Origin: CAG-307 sp964524125
GTDB lineage: Bacteria > Bacillota_I > Bacilli_A > Acholeplasmatales > Anaeroplasmataceae
NCBI GenBank assembly: GCA_964524125.1
Contig: CAZGBY010000041.1
Location: 1 to 15,959 of the forward strand
Length of the DNA stretch: 15,959 bases
Direction: 5' to 3'
This document shows, piece by piece, positions 1 through 7,456 of the stretch. The position numbers and the translations under genes were made by a program. Numbering within the stretch: the first letter of the stretch is position 1; every line of letters begins with the position of its first letter. The notes under the pieces were generated by a model, which was not told where the DNA came from, searched no databases, and saw nothing but the letters and a program-made list of their open reading frames with translations.

Positions 1-244
1 CATATTAGATTATCTATCTTGATTCAGTAAAATAAGCTGTTTCAAGATTTTTCTGCTTGTTTATTGATATTTTTAAGGATATTTTGGTTGATTTTGATTA
101 TGTTTTAGGTGAAAATTATAACATATAACAAATATAAATGCTGAAGAATAAGTAGTGGTTTACAAAATAAATTTATAGTTATATAATGAAATTAGATATA
201 AACGTTAAATAATGTTTATAGAAGTTTAATATTTTATTATTTGA
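1..244. other. AT-rich stretch with no gene seen
   Basis: All frames are broken by frequent stops. One short open stretch around 60-130 reads FIDIFKDILVDFDYVLGEN before a stop. It may be more decayed coding sequence, but it has no start or ribosome site. No hairpin terminator, promoter or RNA gene could be supported. Confidence 0.4.
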
Positions 245-1001
245 ATTATACTAGGAGACACATCTGATGAATATCTTGTTGCAATAATAGAGTGTAATAA
301 TAAGTTATCAGATGGTGAAATTGTTGAAATTTTAAATGCATATATGGAGGTGTTATAATACTTTTATGATTTTAAAAAAAATATGTCAAAAGAAATAAAA
401 TTAATAGATGAATATCTAACTAATAAAGTGATAATTTAAATTTATTTTATAAGAGGTTGGTATGGAAAAAGAAGAGATAAAAAAATTTATTTTTATTATT
501 GTTGCAATATAGGCCGTCTGGCAAAAGATGCAGGATCTAATAATAAGGAAGAAATAATAAAAGTAATTAATAAAAATTATATAGTGTGGACAAAAGATTT
601 TCAAAACAATATAAAAAAAGAAATGCTTAAATCTCATAATGAACAAGAATTTAATAAATGGTATGGTCGATATATAATATCAGTAAAATCATATGAACAA
701 GTATATGAATTGGTTATGATAATATATCATTTGATAACAAAAAAATAGGCTTATATTTGATATCATTTTTATTCATTTTTATGAACTTGTATTTTGGACT
801 GAAAAGGCTTGTTTTAGTAGTTTTATGGAAAAGTATTCATATATTTCTTTAATTGAATATTATAGAAAAAACGATAATTACAAATTTAATGAATTAATTG
901 AAAAATCAAGAGAAGATTTATCAAAAGATTTGACTCATTATATTGAATATAAAGAAAAAATGAAATCTATTATTTATACTAATTATATAAATTATAAATG
1001 A
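245..1001 (+). pseudogene. Decayed gene or genes, broken by stops and frameshifts
   Basis: One frame runs from 245 to 748 with protein-like composition, interrupted by stops at 356-358 and 437-439. Its last segment (440-745, including the stretch GRLAKDAGSNNKEE) has no early start codon. A plausible original start is the ATG at 463, preceded by AAGAGG. It encodes MEKEEIKKFIFIIVAI and stops at 511-513, and a frame change there joins it to GRLAKDAG. At 739-745 a run of seven A's allows a second shift from the frame ending in YHLITKK to the frame that continues to the TGA at 999-1001 (includes ISLIEYYRKNDNYKF, rich in Lys, Glu and Tyr). Repaired, the product would be roughly 180 residues. I do not recognise the family. 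The last part, ATG 825 to 1001, could alone give 58 residues but lacks a good ribosome site. Two overlapping open segments meeting at a homopolymer suggest decay (or an assembly error) rather than separate small genes. Confidence 0.45.
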
Positions 1002-1028
1002 AAAAGCAATTGAAATCAGGTGGTTTTA

Positions 1029-1958
1029 ATGAAAAAAATATTTTTAAAAATAACTTACTTATTTATTTTTTTAATAGGTATAACATCGTGTACAAAACAC
1101 GATGATTTAAAAAACACTTTCTTTTCAGAATCATATCTTTCATCATATAATCTCGAATCATTACCCGAACCAAACCTTGATGAATCATTATTAAGAGATG
1201 GTAATTATTTATATCTAAACCTTACAACTAATGAATATATCAATTATGTATCAGAAATAAAAAACTATCTAATTGGAAGAGAAGATGTATATCATGTATC
1301 ATATTTAAGCTATACAAATTTATGGTTGGACTATATTTGTCGTCCTTTTAGAGATGATTATAAGGTGAAAAATGAAGGTATTAGTATTTTCTTTACTAAA
1401 AATGAAGAACTTGAATCTGATAATAAAATGATAGATCCGATTAAAATAAATATTATAAAAAAAGAAAATAAAATTGGTTTTAAAGAGTATAATTGTTATA
1501 TTACTATGGATTCTAATTTACTACCTGATGCTATAATAGACTATAGTTGTTATGACCATGTTTATGATTATTCAGTTTATGAAGAAATTATATGTCCATC
1601 AACAAATAATCCTTCTATAGTGAAAAAGTATACTTGTATTTATTGTAACAATACAACACGCTCACATTCTATTTCTGATTATAAAGAACATTCAGTTAAA
1701 ATTACACATGGTAAAGAATATATGATTAATAATTTGCGTTCTGATGCTTTTTCGGGTCTTGAATATGAAATAATTACAAATAAGTATGTAGAAGCCGAAA
1801 TAGTAGTTACAATAAATGGAATAAATATACCTAAAAGAGTAGGTGAAGATGAAGATACTTGGAGTTTTGTATTTATTATGCCACCTGAGGATGTTGATAT
1901 AAAAATAGATCTTATAAGTGGTACTAGAATAAATAAATATATTAATTATGTAACTTAA
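1029..1958 (+). CDS. Putative secreted lipoprotein, function unknown
   Basis: The protein has 309 residues. The N-terminus is a typical lipoprotein signal: MKKIFLK, a hydrophobic core to about residue 18, then a lipobox-like ITSC with Cys21 as the predicted lipidated residue. It should therefore be anchored on the outer face of the membrane. The start is the ATG at 1029, because AGGTGG at 1018-1023 sits five bases upstream. An in-frame GTG at 1020 lies inside that site and is unlikely. The mature part is acidic and rich in Tyr and Asn. Near residues 200-206 is YTCIYC followed by a His about 19 residues on. This resembles the 'YxCxxCG' elements seen in many Gram-positive surface proteins. A stretch near the end, FIMPPEDVDIKID, resembles the 'F-x-MP-x-EDV' end of small beta-rich surface repeats. 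No enzyme motif is visible and no family is assigned. A hairpin follows the stop. Lipoprotein call is firm; function is unknown. Confidence 0.8.
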   Translation: MKKIFLKITYLFIFLIGITSCTKHDDLKNTFFSESYLSSYNLESLPEPNLDESLLRDGNYLYLNLTTNEYINYVSEIKNYLIGREDVYHVSYLSYTNLWLDYICRPFRDDYKVKNEGISIFFTKNEELESDNKMIDPIKINIIKKENKIGFKEYNCYITMDSNLLPDAIIDYSCYDHVYDYSVYEEIICPSTNNPSIVKKYTCIYCNNTTRSHSISDYKEHSVKITHGKEYMINNLRSDAFSGLEYEIITNKYVEAEIVVTINGINIPKRVGEDEDTWSFVFIMPPEDVDIKIDLISGTRINKYINYVT

Positions 1959-1985
1959 TAATACATTTTTAAAAAAAGTGTATTA
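1959..1985 (+). terminator. Hairpin after lipoprotein gene, possible terminator
   Basis: TAATACA at 1959-1965 pairs with TGTATTA at 1979-1985, and the interior T5/A7 can extend the stem. It begins directly after the stop codon. The stem is all A/T apart from one C-G pair and the downstream T-tract is weak (TATTCTTGTTT), so termination may be partial. Confidence 0.4.
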
Positions 1986-2000
1986 TATTCTTGTTTGATC

Positions 2001-2029
2001 TTGATAACAAAAAAATTCTTTATTATAAT
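2001..2029 (+). promoter_or_regulatory. Sigma-A promoter for the MFS-coaX unit
   Basis: TTGATA (2001-2006) and TATAAT (2024-2029) are separated by exactly 17 bases, 36 bases before the transporter start codon. There is no other candidate promoter between the transporter and coaX, so the two are probably co-transcribed. Confidence 0.7.
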
Positions 2030-2064
2030 TAATTTAAGAATTATATTAAAACTTTGGTGATTAT

Positions 2065-3225
2065 ATGAAAAATTTAACTAAATATAAGATGCTTGCATTT
2101 ATAAGATATTTTGCAGAATCTTTATTTTTTCCATTTATAAGTTTATATTTTAAACATATTGGAAGAACAGAATCAGAAATAGGAATAATTATAGGCTTAA
2201 TTCCACTAGTTGGTCTTTTATGCAATCCTATTTATTCGAGATTTTGTAATAATCCTAAAAATACTAAAAATATACTTACTATTATTGGAATCTTAGAATC
2301 TATATCAGTATTATTTTTATTATTTGCATCTGATTTTGTATTACAACTTATAATGGTTATTTTAATTAGTATATTTACAAGTTCTAATTATGGAATGTTT
2401 GATAGTTTGCTTACATTATGTGCAAAAGAAAACAATAAACCATTTTCAACTATTAGAATTTTCGGTTCTACATCTTATATGATAGGAGCTTTTATAGCAG
2501 GCTACATTGCTAAATTTACATCTTATGAATTCTTATTTATAGTAGCTATAATATTTTTTGTATTAACATCTATTATATTATATTTAATTAAAACTCCGAA
2601 TATAATAGAAACTTCAATAGAAAAAACAAGTTATAAAGATGTACTTAAAAATAAATTATTTATAATATATTTAATATATTATGTATTATTAATAGGGTCT
2701 ATGCAAGTGGCTGATGATTTCTTTTCCCTATATTTAACATCTAAAGGTGCACCAGATTACTATTATTCATATGTAATGTTAGGATATATATTAGTTGAAG
2801 TTATAGTAATGTTTTTACTTAGTAAGTATGGAGATAAAATTAAAAATAAATTATCAATATATTTTATATCGGCTATTGTTTTGATTATAAGATTAATTAT
2901 ACAATCTTTACAAAATGTAAATACTACATTATTAATTTTTTCTCAACTGTCAAGAGGAATTACATGGGCTATTGCACTATATTTATCATCTACATTTATA
3001 TTGAAACTACTTGGTTCTAGTCAATCAACAAGAGGAATGATGCTTGTAATGATGATTCAACAAATATTTACATCATTATTCAAATTTATTGGTGGATTTA
3101 TTATTGAAATATATGGTTATTATATCTTATATTTAATATTGTTATTTATAGCAATAATATCTTTAATTATATTTGTTATATATTATTTAAAATACATTAA
3201 AAATAAAGAAGAATTATTATTTTAG
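2065..3225 (+). CDS. Major facilitator superfamily transporter
   Basis: A 386-residue, strongly hydrophobic protein with about twelve predicted membrane segments, which is the normal size and layout of an MFS permease in the cytoplasmic membrane. The start region (RYFAESLFFPFISLYF, then SEIGIIIGLIPLVGLL) and the loop NPIYSRFCNNPKNTKN between segments 2 and 3 match the LacY/HcaT-like MFS group (MFS_1_like). Within segments 4-5, RIFGSTSYMIGAFIAGYIA is also characteristic. ATG 2065 is preceded by GGTGATT. The gene has its own promoter at 2001-2029 and is followed after 12 bases by coaX, so the pair looks like an operon. The substrate cannot be read from sequence. The neighbour makes uptake of a vitamin or of a CoA-related compound thinkable, but MFS permeases of this type also carry sugars, aromatic acids or drugs. 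Family call is firm; substrate is unknown. Confidence 0.85.
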   Translation: MKNLTKYKMLAFIRYFAESLFFPFISLYFKHIGRTESEIGIIIGLIPLVGLLCNPIYSRFCNNPKNTKNILTIIGILESISVLFLLFASDFVLQLIMVILISIFTSSNYGMFDSLLTLCAKENNKPFSTIRIFGSTSYMIGAFIAGYIAKFTSYEFLFIVAIIFFVLTSIILYLIKTPNIIETSIEKTSYKDVLKNKLFIIYLIYYVLLIGSMQVADDFFSLYLTSKGAPDYYYSYVMLGYILVEVIVMFLLSKYGDKIKNKLSIYFISAIVLIIRLIIQSLQNVNTTLLIFSQLSRGITWAIALYLSSTFILKLLGSSQSTRGMMLVMMIQQIFTSLFKFIGGFIIEIYGYYILYLILLFIAIISLIIFVIYYLKYIKNKEELLF

Positions 3226-3237
3226 AAAGGAACTAAT

Positions 3238-3984
3238 ATGATATTACTTATAGATATAGGAAACTCAAATATTGTACTTGGGTATTCAGATGGACAAAAC
3301 ATTTTAAAAACATTTAGACTTAAAACATTTTTAGATAAAACTGCAGATGAATTCTATCTTCTAATAAAAGAATTATTACAAGAAGAAATAAACGATGTAA
3401 TTATATCAAGTGTAGTACCAATAGTTACATCTGCACTTAATAAAATGTTTATTAAATATTATAATATTACACCTAAAATTTTAGGTCCTGGTATTAAAAC
3501 AGGAATCATTTTACAAGCAGATGACCCTAAAAGTGTAGGGGCTGATTTAATATGTTGTGTTGCAGGTGCATATAGTACTTATGATAAATCTATTATTGTA
3601 GATATGGGTACAGCGACTAAATATATTTATCAAAATAAAAATACATTAAATGGTGTGAGTATTTCACCAGGTGTTTCAATTTCAATGAAAGCCTTAATAA
3701 ATAGTGCAGCATTACTACCTTCAATTGAACTTCAAACACCAACTAAGGTTTTAGGTAAAAATACAATATCATGTATGCAATCTGGTATAATTTACGGCGC
3801 AGCTTCTCAAGTTGATGGAATGATTGATAGAATAAAAGAAGAAATAAACGATGGTAAAATTAATGTTATAGCGACTGGGGGACTTGCAAAAATTATTGTA
3901 CCTCTTTGTAAAAACAAAGTTTTATTTGATGAAGATTTAGTTATTAAAGGTTTACTTTATATTTATAACAAGAATAAATCATAA
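3238..3984 (+). CDS. coaX: Type III pantothenate kinase
   Basis: CoaX phosphorylates pantothenate to 4'-phosphopantothenate, the first step of coenzyme A synthesis, in the cytosol. It is an ASKHA-fold enzyme and usually needs a monovalent cation. The protein has 248 residues, close to the usual 250-260. Visible motifs, in order: the phosphate-binding LLIDIGNSNIVLG at the N-terminus (Asp6, Gly8, Asn9), VGAD at 100-103, VDMGTAT at 121-127, SPGV shortly after, and TGGLA at 213-217. Two departures from the common family sequence are seen: the Arg usually following VGAD is Leu104, and the residue after GTAT, usually Thr, is Lys128. The core catalytic Asp residues are present, so it is probably active. 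AGAAAGGA lies just upstream of ATG 3238, and the gene is 12 bases downstream of the transporter, almost certainly in one transcript. CoA made here supplies the phosphopantetheine arm of the acyl carrier protein encoded next, though that gene has its own promoter. Confidence 0.93.
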   Translation: MILLIDIGNSNIVLGYSDGQNILKTFRLKTFLDKTADEFYLLIKELLQEEINDVIISSVVPIVTSALNKMFIKYYNITPKILGPGIKTGIILQADDPKSVGADLICCVAGAYSTYDKSIIVDMGTATKYIYQNKNTLNGVSISPGVSISMKALINSAALLPSIELQTPTKVLGKNTISCMQSGIIYGAASQVDGMIDRIKEEINDGKINVIATGGLAKIIVPLCKNKVLFDEDLVIKGLLYIYNKNKS

Positions 3985-3993
3985 TTTATGATT
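3977..3993 (+). terminator. Weak hairpin at the end of coaX
   Basis: AATCAT and ATGATT pair around a short AATTT loop, overlapping the coaX stop codon, followed by an imperfect T-rich run. The stem is short and A/T-rich, so this is at best a weak terminator before the acpP promoter. Confidence 0.25.
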
Positions 3994-4005
3994 GTTTAAT
4001 TTTGC

Positions 4006-4034
4006 TTGATTTTATAAATATATTAATGTATAAT
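4006..4034 (+). promoter_or_regulatory. Sigma-A promoter for acpP
   Basis: TTGATT (4006-4011) and TATAAT (4029-4034) with a 17-base spacer, 26 bases ahead of the acpP start codon. This makes acpP independent of the MFS-coaX transcript. Confidence 0.7.
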
Positions 4035-4059
4035 TTCGATATAAAGGAGTGAAAAGAAC

Positions 4060-4290
4060 ATGGAAATTTTTGATAAAGTAAAAGAAATTATTTCTAGTGA
4101 ATTAAATATTGATAGTAACAAGATTACACAAGATGCTAATTTAAGAGATGATCTTGGGGCTGATAGTTTAGATGCTGTAGAAGTTATTATGGCTTTAGAA
4201 GATGAATTTTCAATTACTATTGATGATGATACAGCACAAAGTTTTAAAACTGTTGGTGACTTAGTTAATTATATTGAAAACAATAGATAA
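4060..4290 (+). CDS. acpP: Acyl carrier protein
   Basis: This small acidic protein (76 residues) carries growing acyl chains as thioesters on a 4'-phosphopantetheine arm for fatty acid synthesis, acting in the cytosol with the FabD/F/G/Z/I enzymes and feeding phospholipid acyltransferases. The prosthetic-group site is the classic GADSLDAVE, with Ser36 as the attachment residue. The four-helix pattern is complete: the first helix carries DKVKEII, the second starts at DSL, and MALEDEF follows. The length matches E. coli and Bacillus AcpP. The ribosome site AAAGGAG (4044-4050) precedes ATG 4060, and the gene stands alone between its own promoter (4006-4034) and a strong terminator (4300-4342). 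Genes for the fatty acid cycle are not next to it, which is common in reduced Bacilli-like genomes. A dedicated carrier for a special pathway cannot be excluded, but the sequence looks like an ordinary housekeeping AcpP. Confidence 0.94.
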   Translation: MEIFDKVKEIISSELNIDSNKITQDANLRDDLGADSLDAVEVIMALEDEFSITIDDDTAQSFKTVGDLVNYIENNR

Positions 4291-4299
4291 TATTGATGG

Positions 4300-4342
4300 A
4301 AACTGTAAGATATTCTTCATAATATTTTACAGTTTTTATTTT
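4300..4342 (+). terminator. Intrinsic terminator of acpP
   Basis: AAACTGTAAGATATT (4300-4314) and AATATTTTACAGTTT (4321-4335) form a 15-bp stem with a single G-U pair and a CTTCAT loop, followed by TTTTTATTTT. It ends acpP transcription before the LeuRS-like gene. Confidence 0.85.
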
Positions 4343-4368
4343 ACTCTAAAATAATTCTATGGTATTAT
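4340..4368 (+). promoter_or_regulatory. Probable promoter of the LeuRS-like gene
   Basis: TTTACT (4340-4345) is followed after 17 bases by TATTAT (4363-4368) with an upstream TG at 4360-4361 (extended -10). It lies right after the acpP terminator and 27 bases before the GTG start of the next gene. Confidence 0.5.
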
Positions 4369-4395
4369 ATATTTATCTAGATTTGAGGTGATACT

Positions 4396-6399
4396 GTGGA
4401 AAGATTTGAAGATGAGATAATTAAAAGATGGAAAGACAATCATGTATTTAATTTAGAAAAAGATAGATTTAAAACTAAAAGAATGATTACAACTTCTATT
4501 TCATCTATAGATTCTTACAGTATGACAGCTCAATCCTTATATCCTTATATTTTAGGTGATTGTTATAATAGGTTTTATAAGATGTTAGGTGAAAATATAT
4601 TTTATCCAGTATCATTAAATACAGAGTCATATACTAGTTATAATTTTATAACTAATCATTATGTTGAAAAAGAAGAATGTCAGTTTAAATATACAACTGT
4701 ACTTGATTTAATGGGTATAGGATATGATAATAATGCGTTTAATGATTTTTCTTTAAATTATATATTAAAAAAAATTGATGGTATATTCATTAAATTATAT
4801 AATAAAGATATATTTTATGTTAATGATTATGTATATACCGATTCTTTAGGAATAAAAATCTACAATAATTATGAAATAAAAGAAGAGAATAATTGTGTCT
4901 ATGATATAAATAGTAATCAAAAACTTAATTTATCTAAATGCGAATATTTATATTTTAATATGACACCTTATATGGATAAAATAGATTTATTAATAAATAA
5001 ACTTAATATATCTTTTGAAGAAAAAGAAGAACTTACTTATAAATTAGGTAAAAGAAAATTTTTAGATATATATCTTAATAATTATAAAGATGAAATAAAT
5101 CTAACTATTTCATTAGAAGAACCAGAACTTTTAGGAAGTGTTGTCGGTGTAATACTTAATCCTAATTATATAGATGTAACTAAATATGTAGAAGAATCAG
5201 AGCAAGAAGTAGTTAATCATTATTTAGTGAATGGTTATCAAGAAGGAGTGTTTAGTGGAAATTATGTAACTAATCCTTTAACGGGATGTAATATATTAAT
5301 TTTTATTAGTTATGATTTTGACGAAGCTGTTCATCCTTTAATGCCTAGTATAAATTTATCAGATAAAAAATATTGTGATTACTTTGGTCTTGATGATATT
5401 AATGTTGTTGAAGATGACATCATGATTAATTCTGATTTCTTAAATGGTATGTCAAAATATGATGCTAAAACAATAATTGAAGAAAATTTTATTGCAGAAG
5501 GTATGGCATCTTATAGTTATAAATATATTAAAAATAAATTAATTATATCTAAAAAAGAAGGATATGGGGCATTGATTCCTTTGTTTGTAAAAGATGATAA
5601 TGATTTAATTCTATCTTCAGATGATTACTTGCCTTTTTATTATAATAATAAAATGAAAGCTAAAGTATCAAATGAAGATAATTTAGAAAGTTATTATGAA
5701 ATTTCTGGTTTTGAATTTACTGATTCTTTTTTAGGAGGTATCTTTAGATACCTACAAGGACGTTTTGATACAGTAGTTAAAGAATCTATAAATAAAGTAA
5801 CTAATAATGAATTATATCTATGTAATAAAAATAATATTATAGAAGAAGTTATTATTCCTGCACTTATTGAATATGCACTTGGTGAATATAATGATAAGAA
5901 TTATTTATTATATGATTTAAAACCTTGTAGTGAAGAAACATTAAAATTATATAATACTAAAGATATTAATTTCACAAATGATATTATAAAAACTACTCCT
6001 CAAGATGCATATAGAATGTATATTTTAAATAATAATATTGCATCCGATTTTGAAATGACTAAAATTCATTTGGCTAAATATGAACAGTTTATCGAAGAAT
6101 TAAAAAAAGTATATAATAACGGTTTTAACGATGATTCATATTTGTTTGAACAAAAACTATATAATATGTCATTAGAATTAAAAAAATATATAGAACAAAA
6201 TCAATTTGCTCTATATATAGAAGTTATTATGAAATTTTTCTATGAAGAATTACTGGCAAATAAGATGTCTAGTCGTGAAGCTATAATCTATTTAAAATTA
6301 GTATCTATAATATGTCCATTTACTTGTCAAGAAATATTTTCTAGTATATTTGATAAAGATTTCTTCATCGTTTATGAAGAGTGGCCATTTTTATATTGA
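4396..6399 (+). CDS. Leucyl-tRNA synthetase-like protein lacking catalytic motifs
   Basis: The 667-residue protein aligns by eye along nearly all of bacterial LeuRS. Residues 6-28 (DEIIKRWKDNHVF) match the first helix. Residues 31-78 occupy the HIGH region, but the PYPSG..HVGH signature is replaced by SISSIDSYSMTAQSLY. Residues 236-360 match the CP1 editing domain: GVFSGNYVTNPLTG (284-297; LeuRS GVFTGAYAINPVNG) and INSDFLNGMS (344-353; LeuRS VNSDFLNGLH). The threonine-rich TTRPDT and GTGAVMAVP blocks there are eroded. Residues 373-415 match the YRLRDWLFSRQRYWGEPIP block with catalytic residues lost; 444-453 match the GSCWYFLRY block. KMSKS is absent (about 515-535), while the following GADTLRLY block survives as PQDAYRMYI (535-543). 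The anticodon-binding helices end in IVYEEWP (658-664), and the usual C-terminal domain is missing. Normal LeuRS has about 800-860 residues. The start is GTG 4396 with GAGGTGAT at 4385-4392. Charging leucine is very unlikely; a regulatory, scaffold or tRNA-binding role is inference. A normal leuS must exist elsewhere. Confidence 0.85.
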   Translation: MERFEDEIIKRWKDNHVFNLEKDRFKTKRMITTSISSIDSYSMTAQSLYPYILGDCYNRFYKMLGENIFYPVSLNTESYTSYNFITNHYVEKEECQFKYTTVLDLMGIGYDNNAFNDFSLNYILKKIDGIFIKLYNKDIFYVNDYVYTDSLGIKIYNNYEIKEENNCVYDINSNQKLNLSKCEYLYFNMTPYMDKIDLLINKLNISFEEKEELTYKLGKRKFLDIYLNNYKDEINLTISLEEPELLGSVVGVILNPNYIDVTKYVEESEQEVVNHYLVNGYQEGVFSGNYVTNPLTGCNILIFISYDFDEAVHPLMPSINLSDKKYCDYFGLDDINVVEDDIMINSDFLNGMSKYDAKTIIEENFIAEGMASYSYKYIKNKLIISKKEGYGALIPLFVKDDNDLILSSDDYLPFYYNNKMKAKVSNEDNLESYYEISGFEFTDSFLGGIFRYLQGRFDTVVKESINKVTNNELYLCNKNNIIEEVIIPALIEYALGEYNDKNYLLYDLKPCSEETLKLYNTKDINFTNDIIKTTPQDAYRMYILNNNIASDFEMTKIHLAKYEQFIEELKKVYNNGFNDDSYLFEQKLYNMSLELKKYIEQNQFALYIEVIMKFFYEELLANKMSSREAIIYLKLVSIICPFTCQEIFSSIFDKDFFIVYEEWPFLY

Positions 6400-7316
6400 T
6401 CTGCTTGATAGTAATTATTCTTACGCATAAGCTTGTCTATTTCATTCATAATGACAAGCTTTTTTCTTGTCCATAGTGGAGCGATTAAATCATCTAGATT
6501 AGCATCTGCAGATAATCTATGAATTATAACATTGTCTTTTAAATGTCTAATTTGTGATATGGTTATATCAACATATTCTTCCATTGAAAGAAGTGGCCAA
6601 GGATTTGTTATGTATTCATTGCCCATTTTAGTATTTTTTAAGATACATAAACTATGTATTTTAATTCCTTGAATATCTAGTTTATTACAAAAATCTATTG
6701 TATTTAACATATCTTCTTTAGTTTCAAAAGGAAGTCCGTTCATAATATGGATTACAACTTCAATACCTAACACTCTTAAATTTCTAACGGATCTGATAAT
6801 CTCTTCATTTGTGCAACCTCTATTAATAAAATTTGCAGTTTTTTCATTTGAAGTTTGAAGACCAAGTTCTACTTGAAGGGGAATTTTTTTATTTAAATCA
6901 TCTAATAATTTAAGTTTATCATCTTCTAGGCAATCAGCTCGTGTTGCGATTGATATTTGTACTACATTTTCATCTAAATTTAAAAGTTCATCATATATTT
7001 TTTTAAGTTTATTTACATCACCATATGTATTACTATTAGCTTGAAGATAAGGTATATATAAAGTATCTTTCCATTTTGTATTCATCATCTTTTTAATCTT
7101 ATTAAACTGTGTGTTAATACTATCAGATACTTTACCTGCAAAGTCACCACTTCCAAGTTTTGAACAGTATGTACAACCACCATGTCCTTTAGTACCATCC
7201 TTATTAGGACAAGAAAGTCCTGCATTAAGACTTACCTTAGCAACCTTTTTATTATATTTATATTTATAATAATTTGCTAATGTATTATAATGTTTTTCAT
7301 CATTCATCAAATGCAT
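6372..7316 (-). CDS. ytqA: TIGR01212-family (YtqA/YhcC) radical SAM protein
   Basis: The 314-residue protein is a radical SAM enzyme. Near the N-terminus it has HYNTLANYY, then a 4Fe-4S cluster motif in LSCPNKDGT..GHGGCTYC with Cys36, Cys48 and Cys51 (CX11CX2C), the arrangement of the TIGR01212 family rather than the standard CX3CX2C. Other family blocks are LYIPYLQANSNTYGD, ISIATRADCL, VELGLQT and HIMNGLPFET. The Gram-positive member YtqA (MnmL) has been linked to maturation of the 5-aminomethyl group of wobble uridine 34 in tRNAs, together with the methyltransferase YtqB. No YtqB gene is in this window, and the E. coli relative YhcC is less well understood, so the function is a family-based assignment. 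The start is ATG 7316-7314: on the minus strand AAAGGTGAT lies five to six bases upstream, whereas a GTG at 7325 falls inside that site. The 3' end overlaps the convergent LeuRS-like gene by 28 bp. No terminator was found between them. Confidence 0.85.
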   Translation of the reverse strand: MHLMNDEKHYNTLANYYKYKYNKKVAKVSLNAGLSCPNKDGTKGHGGCTYCSKLGSGDFAGKVSDSINTQFNKIKKMMNTKWKDTLYIPYLQANSNTYGDVNKLKKIYDELLNLDENVVQISIATRADCLEDDKLKLLDDLNKKIPLQVELGLQTSNEKTANFINRGCTNEEIIRSVRNLRVLGIEVVIHIMNGLPFETKEDMLNTIDFCNKLDIQGIKIHSLCILKNTKMGNEYITNPWPLLSMEEYVDITISQIRHLKDNVIIHRLSADANLDDLIAPLWTRKKLVIMNEIDKLMRKNNYYQADQYKNGHSS

Positions 7317-7335
7317 ATTTATCACCTTTTTTATA

Positions 7336-7364
7336 AATATATCATAATATTTTATAAAATTAAA
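7336..7364 (-). promoter_or_regulatory. Possible promoter of the radical SAM gene
   Basis: On the minus strand, TGATATATT (extended -10, hexamer at 7341-7336) lies 20 bases before the start codon, with a poor -35 (TTTAAT, 7364-7359) at a 17-base spacing. The region is so A/T-rich that this is only suggestive. Confidence 0.3.
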
Positions 7365-7425
7365 TATAAAAAAACATCAAAAAAATAAAATTATCAAAAA
7401 CAAGTCTTAAATTAATTTTAAACTA

Positions 7426-7434
7426 TGATATAAT
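7426..7434 (+). promoter_or_regulatory. Extended -10 promoter for the DUF1189-polC unit
   Basis: TGATATAAT is a perfect extended -10 (TGnTATAAT). No good -35 is visible, which extended -10 promoters tolerate. Transcription would begin near 7441, which excludes the in-frame ATG at 7439 as a start and supports ATG 7457. Confidence 0.6.
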
Positions 7435-7456
7435 TATAATGTTAGGCGGTGATTAT

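Noticed and set aside
731..2016. Identical 16-mer TTGATAACAAAAAAAT at 731-746 and 2001-2016.
   Set aside because: Flanks do not match and the sequence is A-rich, so chance or convergent -35-like sequence is the simplest explanation.
4060..6399. acpP followed by a synthetase-like gene could be an amino acid:carrier-protein loading system, as with SerRS-like ligases.
   Set aside because: The synthetase-like protein lacks the motifs needed to activate an amino acid, and a strong terminator plus a separate promoter lie between the genes.
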